8,312 nucleotides of DNA from an uncultured Porphyromonadaceae bacterium (GCA_946183895.1 CAMHDX010000029.1:1-8312); one strand, 5' to 3'; shown: positions 1-7,743, counted from the stretch's first letter. Made by a program: numbers and translations. The notes: a model not told the origin generated them from the sequence alone.

Positions 1-1365
1 GCCGCCCATGTCGATAAAGACGTTGCGCCACTGTCCGCCTTGAGCCTTGTGGCAAGTCACCGCATAGCCGTACTTGACCTGCAGGGCGTTGAAGTAGGGG
101 TGCTGCTTGAGCGCCTTGTAGCGGGCGCGCTTGTCGCCCGGTAGCTCGTTCCACACCTCGGTGTAGAGGCGTTCTTGCTGCTCGCGCGTGAGGGCGGGCG
201 TGTCGCTCATCAGGCTGTCGACCACCACCTTGACCTCCATCTCGATGTTGTCGTGGTCAGGTAGCTCAATGCTGACAGTGAGAAACTGCAAGCCGTAGCG
301 GTGCTCAATGTCGCCGCGCACCCGCCTGACGCGCACAGTGTCGCCGTTGGCGATAAAGTCCAGTTCGTCGTAGTCGGTCGCCCAGTAGTAATTGTTCTTC
401 ACCACCATGAGCAGGTCACCGGTGGTGAGCAGGTCCTCGCGATAGAGGATGCTGCCGCGCACACCCTGGTTGAACAGCGTCGCGCGCTTGTTGCTGCGGG
501 TGATAATGATGGTTTGCTCCAGCCCGTCGCGGTCATAGCAGTCGCTCACCGTCTCGAGCAGGAACTCGCTGGAAATGGCGGTGCAGTCATCGCATGACGT
601 GACATCGATGTCGGGCATGACGTAGACACCGCTCTCGATGATGTTGCGCAGCAGGGTGGCGGCGCGCAGGATGCCGCTCTCCAACGCTTGTCGTGCCACC
701 TGCTTGAGCAACACGGCGTATAGCGGCGCGCCGTAGCCTTGTAGCACGTTCTCGTCAAGTGCCGGGCTCACTTGCTGTCCCACCGGCGGCAACTGTGCCG
801 TGTCGCCCATGAGTAGCAGGCGGTTGCCGTTGTCCTCGAGGTTGGAACCGTAGACGTAGGTGAACAAGTCGTCAAGCAGCCGGCCGGTGCCAAAGGGGGA
901 CAACTCGCCGCCATTGTTGATCATTGATGCCTCGTCAACGATGAACAAGGTGCTGCGGTGGCGGTTGTCGGCGATGCCGAACGAGTCGCTGCCATAGCTG
1001 CTCTGGCGGTAAATCTTGCGGTGGATGGTGTAGGCGCGGTGCGCGCTGTGACCGGCAAGCACGTGGGCGGCGCGTCCGGTGGGCGCCATGAGTACCGTGG
1101 TGATGCGTCGTCGTGTCAAGGCGCGCACGATGGCTCCGGTGAGCGAGGTCTTGCCCGTGCCGGCAAATCCGCCCAGCAGGAACACGCTGCGCGCCGGCGA
1201 GTAGCACAAGAAGTGGCACAAGGCGACGATGAGCAGCATCTGGTCCTCATTGGGGTCGTAGGGCAACTCGGCGAGCACGTCAATGGCAAGCGAGCGCACG
1301 CGCTCGTCGCTGTTGTGCAGTGCCGGCGTGCCCTGTGCCGTGCGTTCAAGTGTGTCGCTGTTCAT
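1..1365 (-). CDS. RecD/Dda-like ATP-dependent DNA helicase (superfamily 1B), C-terminus beyond window
   Basis: The frame is open for 455 codons from ATG at 1365 to the window edge, and I translated it by hand without meeting a stop or frameshift. Visible SF1 helicase motifs are: Walker A GGFAGTGKTS (residues 65-74), motif Ia VLMAPTGRAA (91-100), Walker B/motif II LFIVDEASM (140-148), motif III LLLMGDTAQLPPVG (183-196), motif IV-like TIIITRSNKRA (285-295), and the UvrD_C_2-type motif V AVTCHKAQGGQW (435-446). This order is that of the RecD/Dda/Pif1 branch, whose members unwind DNA 5' to 3' using ATP. Motif VI (usually near YTAFTRA) is missing only because it lies past position 1; I estimate a few tens of residues are absent. 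There is no RecB or RecC neighbour, so this is probably a stand-alone RecD-like helicase in repair or replication. The start is supported by the lack of an upstream in-frame ATG. A large hairpin ends 19 nt before it. The exact biological role is inferred from family only. Confidence 0.93.
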   Translation of the reverse strand, partial: MNSDTLERTAQGTPALHNSDERVRSLAIDVLAELPYDPNEDQMLLIVALCHFLCYSPARSVFLLGGFAGTGKTSLTGAIVRALTRRRITTVLMAPTGRAAHVLAGHSAHRAYTIHRKIYRQSSYGSDSFGIADNRHRSTLFIVDEASMINNGGELSPFGTGRLLDDLFTYVYGSNLEDNGNRLLLMGDTAQLPPVGQQVSPALDENVLQGYGAPLYAVLLKQVARQALESGILRAATLLRNIIESGVYVMPDIDVTSCDDCTAISSEFLLETVSDCYDRDGLEQTIIITRSNKRATLFNQGVRGSILYREDLLTTGDLLMVVKNNYYWATDYDELDFIANGDTVRVRRVRGDIEHRYGLQFLTVSIELPDHDNIEMEVKVVVDSLMSDTPALTREQQERLYTEVWNELPGDKRARYKALKQHPYFNALQVKYGYAVTCHKAQGGQWRNVFIDMGG

Positions 1366-1384
1366 CGCTCTCGGTGTGCTTATA

Positions 1385-1434
1385 GCCGGTGCCGCGGGCG
1401 ACACTCAGCATGAGTACTCGCCCGCGGCACCGGC
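1385..1434 (-). repeat. Large GC-rich inverted repeat (hairpin) between barrel gene and helicase gene
   Basis: Two perfect 17-bp arms, GCCGGTGCCGCGGGCGA at 1385-1401 and its exact reverse complement at 1418-1434, enclose 16 nt. Inside these, ACTCA (1403-1407) and TGAGT (1411-1415) pair around a 3-nt loop, giving about 22 bp in total with one small 1x2 internal loop. It starts 11 nt after the stop codon of the barrel gene and ends 19 nt before the helicase ATG. Neither side carries a T-run, so it is not a standard intrinsic terminator on either strand. It may be a 3'-end stabiliser, a partial terminator or attenuator, or a protein-binding site. The repeat is certain; the function is not known. 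Confidence 0.85.
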
Positions 1435-1445
1435 AGTACAGGTTG

Positions 1446-3428
1446 TCAAAAGGTTAGAGCCACACCGCCCATTACCGTGAAGCGTTGTGCGCCCAGACCG
1501 TTCATGAACGGGTCGTAGCGCCTGCCCAGCAGGTTGTCGCCCGTGAGCCACAGTGCCAACGTCTTGTTGAACTGGTAGCGGGCTCCGGCGCGCAGGTTGA
1601 CGATATTCTCGGTGTCGGTCGTGACAACCCATTGTCCCAACAAGTCGGTTGAGGTTGCAGTCAGGTTGAAGAATCCGCGACCGGTGCACACATCCAACCC
1701 CACATTGAGCGCGAGCTTGCTGATGGGGGTCACCTTGACATCAATGTTGGTGATGGTTGTTGAGCCGTACTCGTCTAGGCCATAGCCACCATAGGTCTTG
1801 CCGCTGCGGTTGAAGAATGCAGGGATTGTCGTGCCGATGTAGTCGGTGTAGTTGTGGCCGGCGTCAAAGCCGTCGTCCTGGGGAGCGTACTTGAACTTGA
1901 CGCTCGCCTCGAGCAGCGAGCGGTACTTGTAGTGTACCTCGGCTCCGAAGTACATACCGCCGCAGTCGGCGACAACGTTCTCGATTACGCCGCCGCAAAA
2001 GGCGTTGACCATGCTCTCAAAGGCATAGAGGCGTCGCGGGTCGTAGATGGGCGCGCGACCGGCGTTGTTGTCCAGCTTGGTGAGGCCGTAGCCGCCGTAC
2101 ACGCGCGCGTCAAATCCGGCAAACGGGCCGATGTTGAAGCCCGCACTGGCGTCGACGGGCGTGTAGTTGGTCGCAAACACGGCATTGGGGTTGTAGTAGC
2201 GGTAGCTGTCGTGGAAGTCGCTGATGCGCCCCATCTGCCTGCCGCCCCACACGTTGGCGAAGAAGCCGAAGCCGCGAGCCAGCGCGGCGTCAAAGGTGAG
2301 TTGCGGCGAGAAGCGCACCTTGGGCGCGCCACGGTAAATCTCGGCATCGTTGTTGGTGATGTCAATGTTGACGCCGGCAGTCAGGGTGACGTTGCCGCCG
2401 GTGTAGCGATAACGTGGAGCCAAAGTCACCAGCCACTTGTTCAACTTGTTGAAAGTGATGTCGTTGTAGCCGCCGGTGCCGTTGCCGCGGTTGTTGAAGT
2501 TGTTATACTCGGCGGTGATGTCGAGCATCGCGCCGTGGGCATCGCTGATGGTGTAGTCAGCACCGATGTTGAGCTTGAGGTCGACCTCGCGCGCACCATT
2601 GTTGTTGTAGGTGCTCAGCGCCTTGCTGTAGCCGGCGTAGCCAAAGTCGATGCCGGCATGGTAGTTGAGGGACTTGACGTCGTTCAAGCTGAGTGCGCCT
2701 TCCCAACCGAGTGACAGGTCAGCTGCACTGTAGTTTTGCTTGAAGTTGTCCCAGTCGCGGTCAGCGACGATGTCGGTATAGGTGTCGACGGTCTCGGGTA
2801 TGTGCAGCGTGCCGGTGATGCCGCCGTAGTAGTTGAACTGGTCGATGTGGAAGCGCGCGGCGCCGTTGAGTTTGCCCACGCCGAAGTCATGGCTCAGGTC
2901 CACGCCGAACAGGTTGTCGTTGAACTTTTGCTTCGCCTTCTTTGCCACCCACCAGTCGAGAATCAGCTCAATGTCGTCCTTGCGCGAGGTGTTGGTCTGG
3001 TTCCTGGCGGCCCAGGTGCTGTTGTGCTGTACCCACAGCGCCAGCTTGGTGGCGTTGGTGTCGATGATGCGGTAGCCGAACGAGCCGGTGAAGTTGGCTG
3101 CCGTGCCGCCACCGAAGTCAAAGTAGCCGCGGGCATCGTTGAAGTTGTGCAGCGTGCGGTAGCCGTAGGGCATCATGGTCGGGATGTCGGCGGGCACGGC
3201 GCTGAGCACGGTGTTGTCGCTGAATTGCAGCTTCAGCGGCGAGGTTGCCGCGGCCTGTGGTGCCACCGTGGGCAACTGGTTCTTCTTGGTCGCCTTTTTC
3301 TCGACGATAACAACTTCCTTCTCAAGTTCGATTTGCTTGGTCAAATCGGGCTTTTGTTGCGCGCCGGCGCCGAGAATTGTCGCTACAGCCACGCTCAGGG
3401 CGCTAAGTCTTAATATAGTGTTATTCAT
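1446..3428 (-). CDS. Outer-membrane beta-barrel protein, TonB-dependent-receptor-like but without a recognisable plug
   Basis: This is a 660-residue secreted protein. Residues 1-23 form a Sec signal peptide (short basic/polar start, hydrophobic core, AGA then Gln-Gln). Residues 24-100 are a low-complexity periplasmic segment holding EKEVVIVEKK (36-45), which resembles a Ton box, followed by a Lys/Pro/Ala-rich linker. From about residue 102 to the end, alternating polar/aromatic strands rich in Tyr, Gly and Asn separated by Asn/Asp/Gly turns indicate a barrel. The C-terminus, GDNLLGRRYD (630-639) then VMGGVALTF with terminal Phe660, matches the last strands of TonB-dependent receptors and the Bam recognition signature. 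The 60-odd residues between the Ton-box-like motif and the barrel are too few for a normal plug domain of about 130 residues. C478 and C489 in two CGG motifs could form a disulfide. From memory, Bacteroides has a similar family with an N-terminal EVTLEKEY-like motif near TPR genes; I could not verify this. It lies 15 nt after the TPR gene, so the two are almost surely co-transcribed. Substrate unknown. Confidence 0.85.
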   Translation of the reverse strand: MNNTILRLSALSVAVATILGAGAQQKPDLTKQIELEKEVVIVEKKATKKNQLPTVAPQAAATSPLKLQFSDNTVLSAVPADIPTMMPYGYRTLHNFNDARGYFDFGGGTAANFTGSFGYRIIDTNATKLALWVQHNSTWAARNQTNTSRKDDIELILDWWVAKKAKQKFNDNLFGVDLSHDFGVGKLNGAARFHIDQFNYYGGITGTLHIPETVDTYTDIVADRDWDNFKQNYSAADLSLGWEGALSLNDVKSLNYHAGIDFGYAGYSKALSTYNNNGAREVDLKLNIGADYTISDAHGAMLDITAEYNNFNNRGNGTGGYNDITFNKLNKWLVTLAPRYRYTGGNVTLTAGVNIDITNNDAEIYRGAPKVRFSPQLTFDAALARGFGFFANVWGGRQMGRISDFHDSYRYYNPNAVFATNYTPVDASAGFNIGPFAGFDARVYGGYGLTKLDNNAGRAPIYDPRRLYAFESMVNAFCGGVIENVVADCGGMYFGAEVHYKYRSLLEASVKFKYAPQDDGFDAGHNYTDYIGTTIPAFFNRSGKTYGGYGLDEYGSTTITNIDVKVTPISKLALNVGLDVCTGRGFFNLTATSTDLLGQWVVTTDTENIVNLRAGARYQFNKTLALWLTGDNLLGRRYDPFMNGLGAQRFTVMGGVALTF

Positions 3429-3443
3429 GAGAGTGTATTCGGC

Positions 3444-6400
3444 TTATTTCTTGTTTGACTTCTTGTTTGTCTTGTTCAAGCTGGCGAGGCGCTCATTGAT
3501 GGCATCCTTGATGTCGCGCTCGTCGCCCGGGTAGTTGGTCTTGAGGCTTTGCAGATAGCTGCGCGCGTCGTCGCGTCGTCCCTGAGCGGTGTAGGCGTCG
3601 GCGAGCACGATGAAGGTGCGTGCCATCCAGTAGGCGTGCGGAGTACCCTTGTTGATGAGGTTGAGCGCAGCCTTCTCGGCAGCAGCGGCATTGCCGTTGT
3701 CAAGGTGCATCTGCGCCAGCTCATAGGCGGCGCGGGCGCCCTGCTCGGTGTCGGTGTCGGCGGCGAGAGCCGTCAGTTGCTCGCGGGCGACCGCCGTCTT
3801 GCCCAGGTGTTTCGAGGCAAGCGCTTGTTGCAGACGGGTCTCTTGCTCCTCGCCGGCAGTGAGGCCGCCGGTAGTGAGTAGCGCGGTGGCGGTTTCGCTC
3901 ACCAGGTTGTACTTGCCGGCGACTTCGGCAGCGCGCATCAGTCCCAGTTGAGCGGCGACGCGGTTGTCGTCGCTGCTTGCCATCTCGGTCAAGGTGCGGT
4001 AGGCGGTGATCGCCTCGTCATGGCGTCCCGCCTTGCTCAGCAGTGCTGCCTGCATGGTCATGGCATCCTCTGCCCAGCTCGCCGAGGTGTTGCCCTCAAG
4101 GGCGGTGGTGAGCTCGCTCAGGGCGCTGCTGTTCTTGCCGTCGATGTAGTGCTGGCGGCCAATGTAGTAGTGCGCCTTGGCAGCATACGCGCCGTTGGGA
4201 TATTGCTTGAGGTATTCGCTCATGCGTGCTGTTGAGGGCTTGGTGGCGATGGCTGCCTTCTCGGCGGCGTCAAAGGTGAGAGTTTCCACCTCGTTGACGT
4301 CCAGTCGCGGTGCGCCGGGCACGCCGGCAAGGAAGGTCTCGAGGCTGCCCAGCTTGCCGCGCTCGGCATAGTCAAGCTTGAGGGCCTCAACGGCTTGCTT
4401 CGCCTCATCGCTGGTGGGATAGGCGCTGATGAGCTGCTTGTTAGCGTCAATCGAGGCATCGGTGCGGCCCAGGTTGCTGAGCACAATAGCCTTTTGGAGC
4501 AGTGCCTTGCGAGCCTGCTCGCTGCGCGGATATTGCTCGGCGACCGCGTCAAAGGTCGCAAGGGCATTGTCGGCGCGGCCTATCGCGGCTTGGCTGACCG
4601 CCTTGTCAAGCAGCGCTTGGGCGCAGTATTGTGACTTGGGATATTGCTTGAGCAGTTGGTCGATTTGCTCAATTTGCGCCTCGCGGTTGCCGGCGAGGCC
4701 TGTCATCATCGCCTTGCGGTAGGCCGAGTAGTCGCTTGCCGTGCCGCTATCGGTCGTGGTGGCAAGGTCGTAGCTCTTGCCGGCGGCAGCGAACTCGCGA
4801 CCATAGTATTGTGTGTCGCCAATGCGGTTGTAGGCATCGGCGGTGAGCTCCGGTGTGAGCGTGCCGGCGGCAATGGCTTTCTCAAATGCCTTGCGTGCCT
4901 CGACATACTGCCGTTGCTGGAACAGGCTATAGCCCAGGTTGTATTGCGAGAGAGCATAGTTTTGCTGCTTGGTGCCCGCCTTGCGAGTGTAGGACTTCTG
5001 GTTGGCAGCTGCGCCGGCGTAGTCGCCGGTGCGGTACTGCGCCTCGGCAAGCCACAACAGGCTTTCGCGCTCAGCCTCGACATCGTAGGTACCCATGGTA
5101 GCCGCCTCCTTGAGGTGGGTGATGGCATCGGCGTTGTTGCCACCGGCGAGCTCTTGCACGCCCAGGTTGTAGAGCACGCGCTGCTTGACGGCAAGCACGC
5201 GCTTGCCGGGACGGCTGATGCGGTTGATAGATTGCAGCGCGCGGGCATAATCGGTGCTGGTGGCATAGGTGTCGACCAGATAGCCCTCGACGCTGTCATG
5301 ATATTGCGAGTTGGGGAAGTCGTTGAGGAATTGCTCAAACATGTCGATGGAGCGGTCAAAGGTGGTGCGCTCGCCCTGACTGAGCCCGACGGCGTAGTTG
5401 TAGAACGCGGTCTCACGCACTTGCTCGTCGTCCTTCATGTTGGCTGCTTGCTCAAACGCCAACATGGCGGCGCGCGTGTCGCCCTGCTTGAGCCGTGCCT
5501 GTCCCAGGTAGAGGAAGGCGCTTTGTCCCAGGGCTCCTGTAGCGGTTGTGGCGGGAGCCAAGTGGCTCACCGCGGCGGCATAGTTGCCGTCCTGATAGTC
5601 CAGCACACCCATGGTGTATTGGGCGGTCAGCGTGGGCTCCTCCTCGGTGGTGTCGAAGTAGCGCTGCAGAAATTGGCGCGCCAGCCGGTTCTCACCCGTG
5701 TGGTAGTAACTCTCGCCCACCATGCGGTTGAGCTCGGCGTCAAAGTAGTCGTTGCGACCCTCCATGAGCAGGCGGTTGCCCTCCTTGATGGTGGACTGGT
5801 ACTTGCCGTCCTTGTAGTCCATCTGGGTGAGGTAGTACTGCGCCTGATAGCCCAGCTGACTGTCGGGGTCAATGCTCTGGAACTTGGTCTTGGCGTCGGC
5901 ATAGTTGTGCTGCGCGTAGTCGATATACGCCTTGTAGAACCACGTGGCGGCGGCATAGCGCCCACTGGTGGTCAGCCTGTTGTACAAGGCGGTTGCGCGG
6001 TCGTAGTCGCCCTGGCGCAGGTAGCAGTATGCCATGCGGTAGCGCAGGTCCTCGTCGGTGTCGGCGTCGAGTGCGCCCTCGGGCACGACCAGATAGGCGT
6101 CAAGAGCGGCGTCATACGAGCCGTCGCCCGAGGCGTCATAAAATGCGAAGTCGCCCAGCCGCATTTGTGCCAACGGGGCGAGGGCTGAACCGGGGTGCTC
6201 GTCAATGAAGGCGAGCAACAGGTCGGGAGTGTCTGCCTCGCCACGCTCAAAGTGGCTCATGGCGAGGGTGAACTGGGCCTGCTCGTCCAGGTCGGTCATG
6301 CGCGATGCTTGATTCAGCTGGTCGATGGCGCCCGAGTAGTTCATGACGTCGTGCATCAACGTTGCGCGCTCAATGAAGGCGGGGGCACCACTGCCCATCG

Positions 6401-6470
6401 CAATGCCCTGTGCTGCAAGAGACACGGGTAAAGCCAGTGCAAGCCCCATTAATGCTGTTCGTAGGTTCAT
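3444..6470 (-). CDS. Large exported tetratricopeptide-repeat (TPR) protein
   Basis: This 1008-residue protein begins with a Sec signal peptide (MNLRTALMGLALALPVSLAA, cleavage near residue 20). It has no lipobox cysteine, so it is probably soluble in the periplasm or associated with the envelope. The rest is an almost continuous alpha-solenoid. I count roughly 19-20 TPR-like units with the usual small/aromatic pattern, for example RMAYCYLRQGDYDRATALY, YNLGYSLFQQRQYVEARKAF, DKAVSQAAIGRADNALATF and ELAQMHLDNGNAAAAEKAA. Several end in the LxxYPxS/G signature seen in BamD/YbgF-type TPRs, for example LLKQYPKSQ and LKQYPNG. The tail is short, Lys/Asn-rich and basic. TPR solenoids are protein-binding scaffolds and no enzymatic motif is visible. 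It is first in an operon with the outer-membrane barrel gene 15 nt downstream, and a consensus promoter sits about 40 nt upstream of its ATG. A role as periplasmic partner or assembly scaffold for the barrel is an inference from context; no specific function is known to me. Confidence 0.9.
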   Translation of the reverse strand: MNLRTALMGLALALPVSLAAQGIAMGSGAPAFIERATLMHDVMNYSGAIDQLNQASRMTDLDEQAQFTLAMSHFERGEADTPDLLLAFIDEHPGSALAPLAQMRLGDFAFYDASGDGSYDAALDAYLVVPEGALDADTDEDLRYRMAYCYLRQGDYDRATALYNRLTTSGRYAAATWFYKAYIDYAQHNYADAKTKFQSIDPDSQLGYQAQYYLTQMDYKDGKYQSTIKEGNRLLMEGRNDYFDAELNRMVGESYYHTGENRLARQFLQRYFDTTEEEPTLTAQYTMGVLDYQDGNYAAAVSHLAPATTATGALGQSAFLYLGQARLKQGDTRAAMLAFEQAANMKDDEQVRETAFYNYAVGLSQGERTTFDRSIDMFEQFLNDFPNSQYHDSVEGYLVDTYATSTDYARALQSINRISRPGKRVLAVKQRVLYNLGVQELAGGNNADAITHLKEAATMGTYDVEAERESLLWLAEAQYRTGDYAGAAANQKSYTRKAGTKQQNYALSQYNLGYSLFQQRQYVEARKAFEKAIAAGTLTPELTADAYNRIGDTQYYGREFAAAGKSYDLATTTDSGTASDYSAYRKAMMTGLAGNREAQIEQIDQLLKQYPKSQYCAQALLDKAVSQAAIGRADNALATFDAVAEQYPRSEQARKALLQKAIVLSNLGRTDASIDANKQLISAYPTSDEAKQAVEALKLDYAERGKLGSLETFLAGVPGAPRLDVNEVETLTFDAAEKAAIATKPSTARMSEYLKQYPNGAYAAKAHYYIGRQHYIDGKNSSALSELTTALEGNTSASWAEDAMTMQAALLSKAGRHDEAITAYRTLTEMASSDDNRVAAQLGLMRAAEVAGKYNLVSETATALLTTGGLTAGEEQETRLQQALASKHLGKTAVAREQLTALAADTDTEQGARAAYELAQMHLDNGNAAAAEKAALNLINKGTPHAYWMARTFIVLADAYTAQGRRDDARSYLQSLKTNYPGDERDIKDAINERLASLNKTNKKSNKK

Positions 6471-6508
6471 ATCTGATGTGATTTTGTTTTGCGCTTGGTT
6501 TTAAATCG

Positions 6509-6540
6509 CAAAGTTAATCAAAATATTCTGAAAACACAAA
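6509..6540 (-). promoter_or_regulatory. Bacteroidetes-type promoter for the TPR/barrel operon
   Basis: Read on the minus strand, a -33 element TTTG (6540-6537) is followed after exactly 20 nt by TAACTTTG (6516-6509), a perfect match to the Bacteroidetes -7 consensus TAnnTTTG. Initiation would fall near 6500-6504, giving a leader of about 30 nt before the TPR ATG at 6470. No Shine-Dalgarno site is seen, as is usual in this phylum. The 102-nt gap 6471-6572 holds little else apart from this promoter. Confidence 0.75.
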
Positions 6541-6572
6541 TGCACACGCGTTGCCCCTCGCATCGGGAATTT

Positions 6573-7331
6573 TTAGATGTCCAGTGTCAGGCTCACGGGG
6601 CAGTGGTCGCTGCCGTAGATGTCGGTGTGGATGTCGGCTGCGGCAACTTGTGGCGCCAGGCGCGACGAGACCAGGAAGTAGTCAATGCGCCAGCCGGCAT
6701 TCTTCTCGCGCGCCTTGAACCGGTAGCTCCACCAGCTGTACACGCCCTCGGTGTCGGGGTGCAACAGCCGGTAGGTGTCGACCCAGCCCGCCTCGAGCAG
6801 GGTGGTCATCTTGGCGCGCTCCTCATCGGTGAAGCCGGCGTTGTGACGATTGGTCTTGGGATTCTTGAGGTCAATCTCGCGGTGTGCCACGTTGAGGTCG
6901 CCACACACGATGACAGGCTTTGACGCGTCAAGCCCCTGCAGGTAGCCGCGGAAGTCGTCCTCCCACCGCATGCGGTAGTCAAGGCGCTTGAGCCCGTCCT
7001 GACTGTTGGGCACATACACCGTGACGAGGTAGTACCGGGGCATCTCCAGGGTGATGACGCGCCCCTCGTGGTCGTGCTCGTCAATGCCGATGCCGCGTGT
7101 CACCGACAGCGGCTCGTGGCGCGTGTAGATGGCGGTGCCGCTATAGCCTTTCTTGTCGGCGTAGTTGAAGATGCCCTGATAGCCGGGCAAGATGAGGTCT
7201 AACTGCCCCTGCTGCATCTTGGTCTCTTGCAGGCAGATGAAGTCTGCGTCGAGGGCGAGCGTTGCCTCTTCAAAGCCCTTGCCCACGCATGCGCGCAGTC
7301 CGTTGACGTTCCATGAGACAAAGCGTGTCAT
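6573..7331 (-). CDS. xth: Exodeoxyribonuclease III / AP endonuclease (ExoA-XthA family)
   Basis: This 252-residue protein has the full set of exonuclease III motifs: FVSWNVNGLRA at the N-terminus (N8, N10), LQETKM (metal-binding E36), VYVPNSQ (Y106), CGDLNVAH (D145, N147), RIDYFLVS (D218) and GSDHCPV (D242, H243, the catalytic Asp-His pair). The family cleaves DNA 5' to abasic sites in base excision repair and also removes nucleotides and blocking groups from 3' ends of duplex DNA, using Mg2+. Length is normal (about 250-270 residues) and no key residue is missing. The ATG at 7331 places the first conserved strand four residues in, as expected. Its start overlaps the stop of the upstream small membrane protein gene (ATGA, 7328-7331), so translation of the two is probably coupled. 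I see no own promoter. The enzyme is cytoplasmic and acts alone. The next gene downstream has its own promoter, so this is likely the last gene of its unit. Confidence 0.97.
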   Translation of the reverse strand: MTRFVSWNVNGLRACVGKGFEEATLALDADFICLQETKMQQGQLDLILPGYQGIFNYADKKGYSGTAIYTRHEPLSVTRGIGIDEHDHEGRVITLEMPRYYLVTVYVPNSQDGLKRLDYRMRWEDDFRGYLQGLDASKPVIVCGDLNVAHREIDLKNPKTNRHNAGFTDEERAKMTTLLEAGWVDTYRLLHPDTEGVYSWWSYRFKAREKNAGWRIDYFLVSSRLAPQVAAADIHTDIYGSDHCPVSLTLDI

Positions 7332-7630
7332 GCCTGCTCGCCCTCCTCGGCTGGTTGTTCTTGCTCGGCTTCTTGCTCAAGTTTCTTGGCGGCTTGCCGC
7401 ACTGTGCGCCTGAATGCCAGGTAAAAGGCGATGGTCATCACCAGGGCGGCAATCAATACAATAAGTCCAACCCACAGGCCGGTGATGCCGATGATGCCGT
7501 TGTGACCGCAGTAGAGTAGCACCAGACCGCCGATGAGCACCACCAAGTTGCTGATTAAGATGAAGTTGAGGCTGCGACGCTCCGCCTCGCCCAGGCGGCG
7601 TGCCGCCTCAATGCGTTTGTCTTGTTCCAT
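7328..7630 (-). CDS. Small two-helix inner-membrane protein of unknown function
   Basis: This 100-residue protein is not recognised. It starts with a charged, amphipathic N-terminus (1-20, rich in Arg, Glu and Lys). Two hydrophobic helices follow, about 22-41 (ISNLVVLIGGLVLLY) and 46-73 (LWVGLIVLIAALVMTIAFYL), separated by a short Cys-Gly-His-Asn turn. The C-terminal tail is first basic (RRTVRQAAKK) and then strongly acidic (Gln/Glu/Ala-rich, 84-100). The hairpin shape with both termini rich in charge suggests an inner-membrane protein with N and C termini in the cytoplasm. It overlaps the ExoIII start by four bases and so is translationally coupled with it. Its ATG is 23 nt past the U-run of the rpsU terminator, leaving little room for a promoter. 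Reality as a gene is supported by the membrane pattern, the coupling and compact spacing. Function cannot be inferred. Confidence 0.8.
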   Translation of the reverse strand: MEQDKRIEAARRLGEAERRSLNFILISNLVVLIGGLVLLYCGHNGIIGITGLWVGLIVLIAALVMTIAFYLAFRRTVRQAAKKLEQEAEQEQPAEEGEQA

Positions 7631-7653
7631 TATCGTTGTGATTGTGGTTCAGT

Positions 7654-7706
7654 AAAAAAGTCACAAACCCCACATCACCGGTTAGGATAGTGAATGTGGG
7701 GTTGTG
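7654..7706 (-). terminator. Intrinsic terminator after rpsU
   Basis: On the minus strand, AACCCCACAT (7703-7694) pairs perfectly with ATGTGGGGTT (7675-7666). The stem extends outward by 3 bp (CAC/GTG past one bulged base, to 7706/7662) and inward by 3 bp (past another bulge). It is followed at once by GACTTTTTT, a run of six T at 7659-7654. This is a typical Rho-independent terminator, 37 nt past the rpsU stop codon. Confidence 0.85.
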
Positions 7707-7743
7707 TTGAGTTGATGTATCGTAGTGAACGATTCGGCCGAGA

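Noticed and set aside
1442..1455. TAACCTTTTG on the minus strand at the end of the barrel gene, resembling a -7 element for the helicase.
   Set aside because: The spacing between TA and TTTG is two bases too long, no -33 element is seen, and the sequence is explained by the last codons of the barrel protein.
1854..2714. Long plus-strand open frames opposite the barrel gene, and similarly 4644-6188 opposite the TPR gene.
   Set aside because: They mirror GC-rich minus-strand genes, are made of repetitive Val/Ala/Gly/Leu sequence, and lack domains. They are shadows of the real genes.
4195..4652. A 17-bp direct repeat, TTGGGATATTGCTTGAG, at 4195-4211 and 4636-4652.
   Set aside because: Both copies encode the conserved LKQYP segment of TPR units, so the identity comes from internal protein repeats and not from a mobile or regulatory element.
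6532..6572. A weak ATGC/GCAT hairpin with a T-rich tail after the ExoIII stop codon.
   Set aside because: The stem is only about four pairs with a large loop, and the T-rich part overlaps the -33 element of the next promoter. It is not convincing as a terminator.
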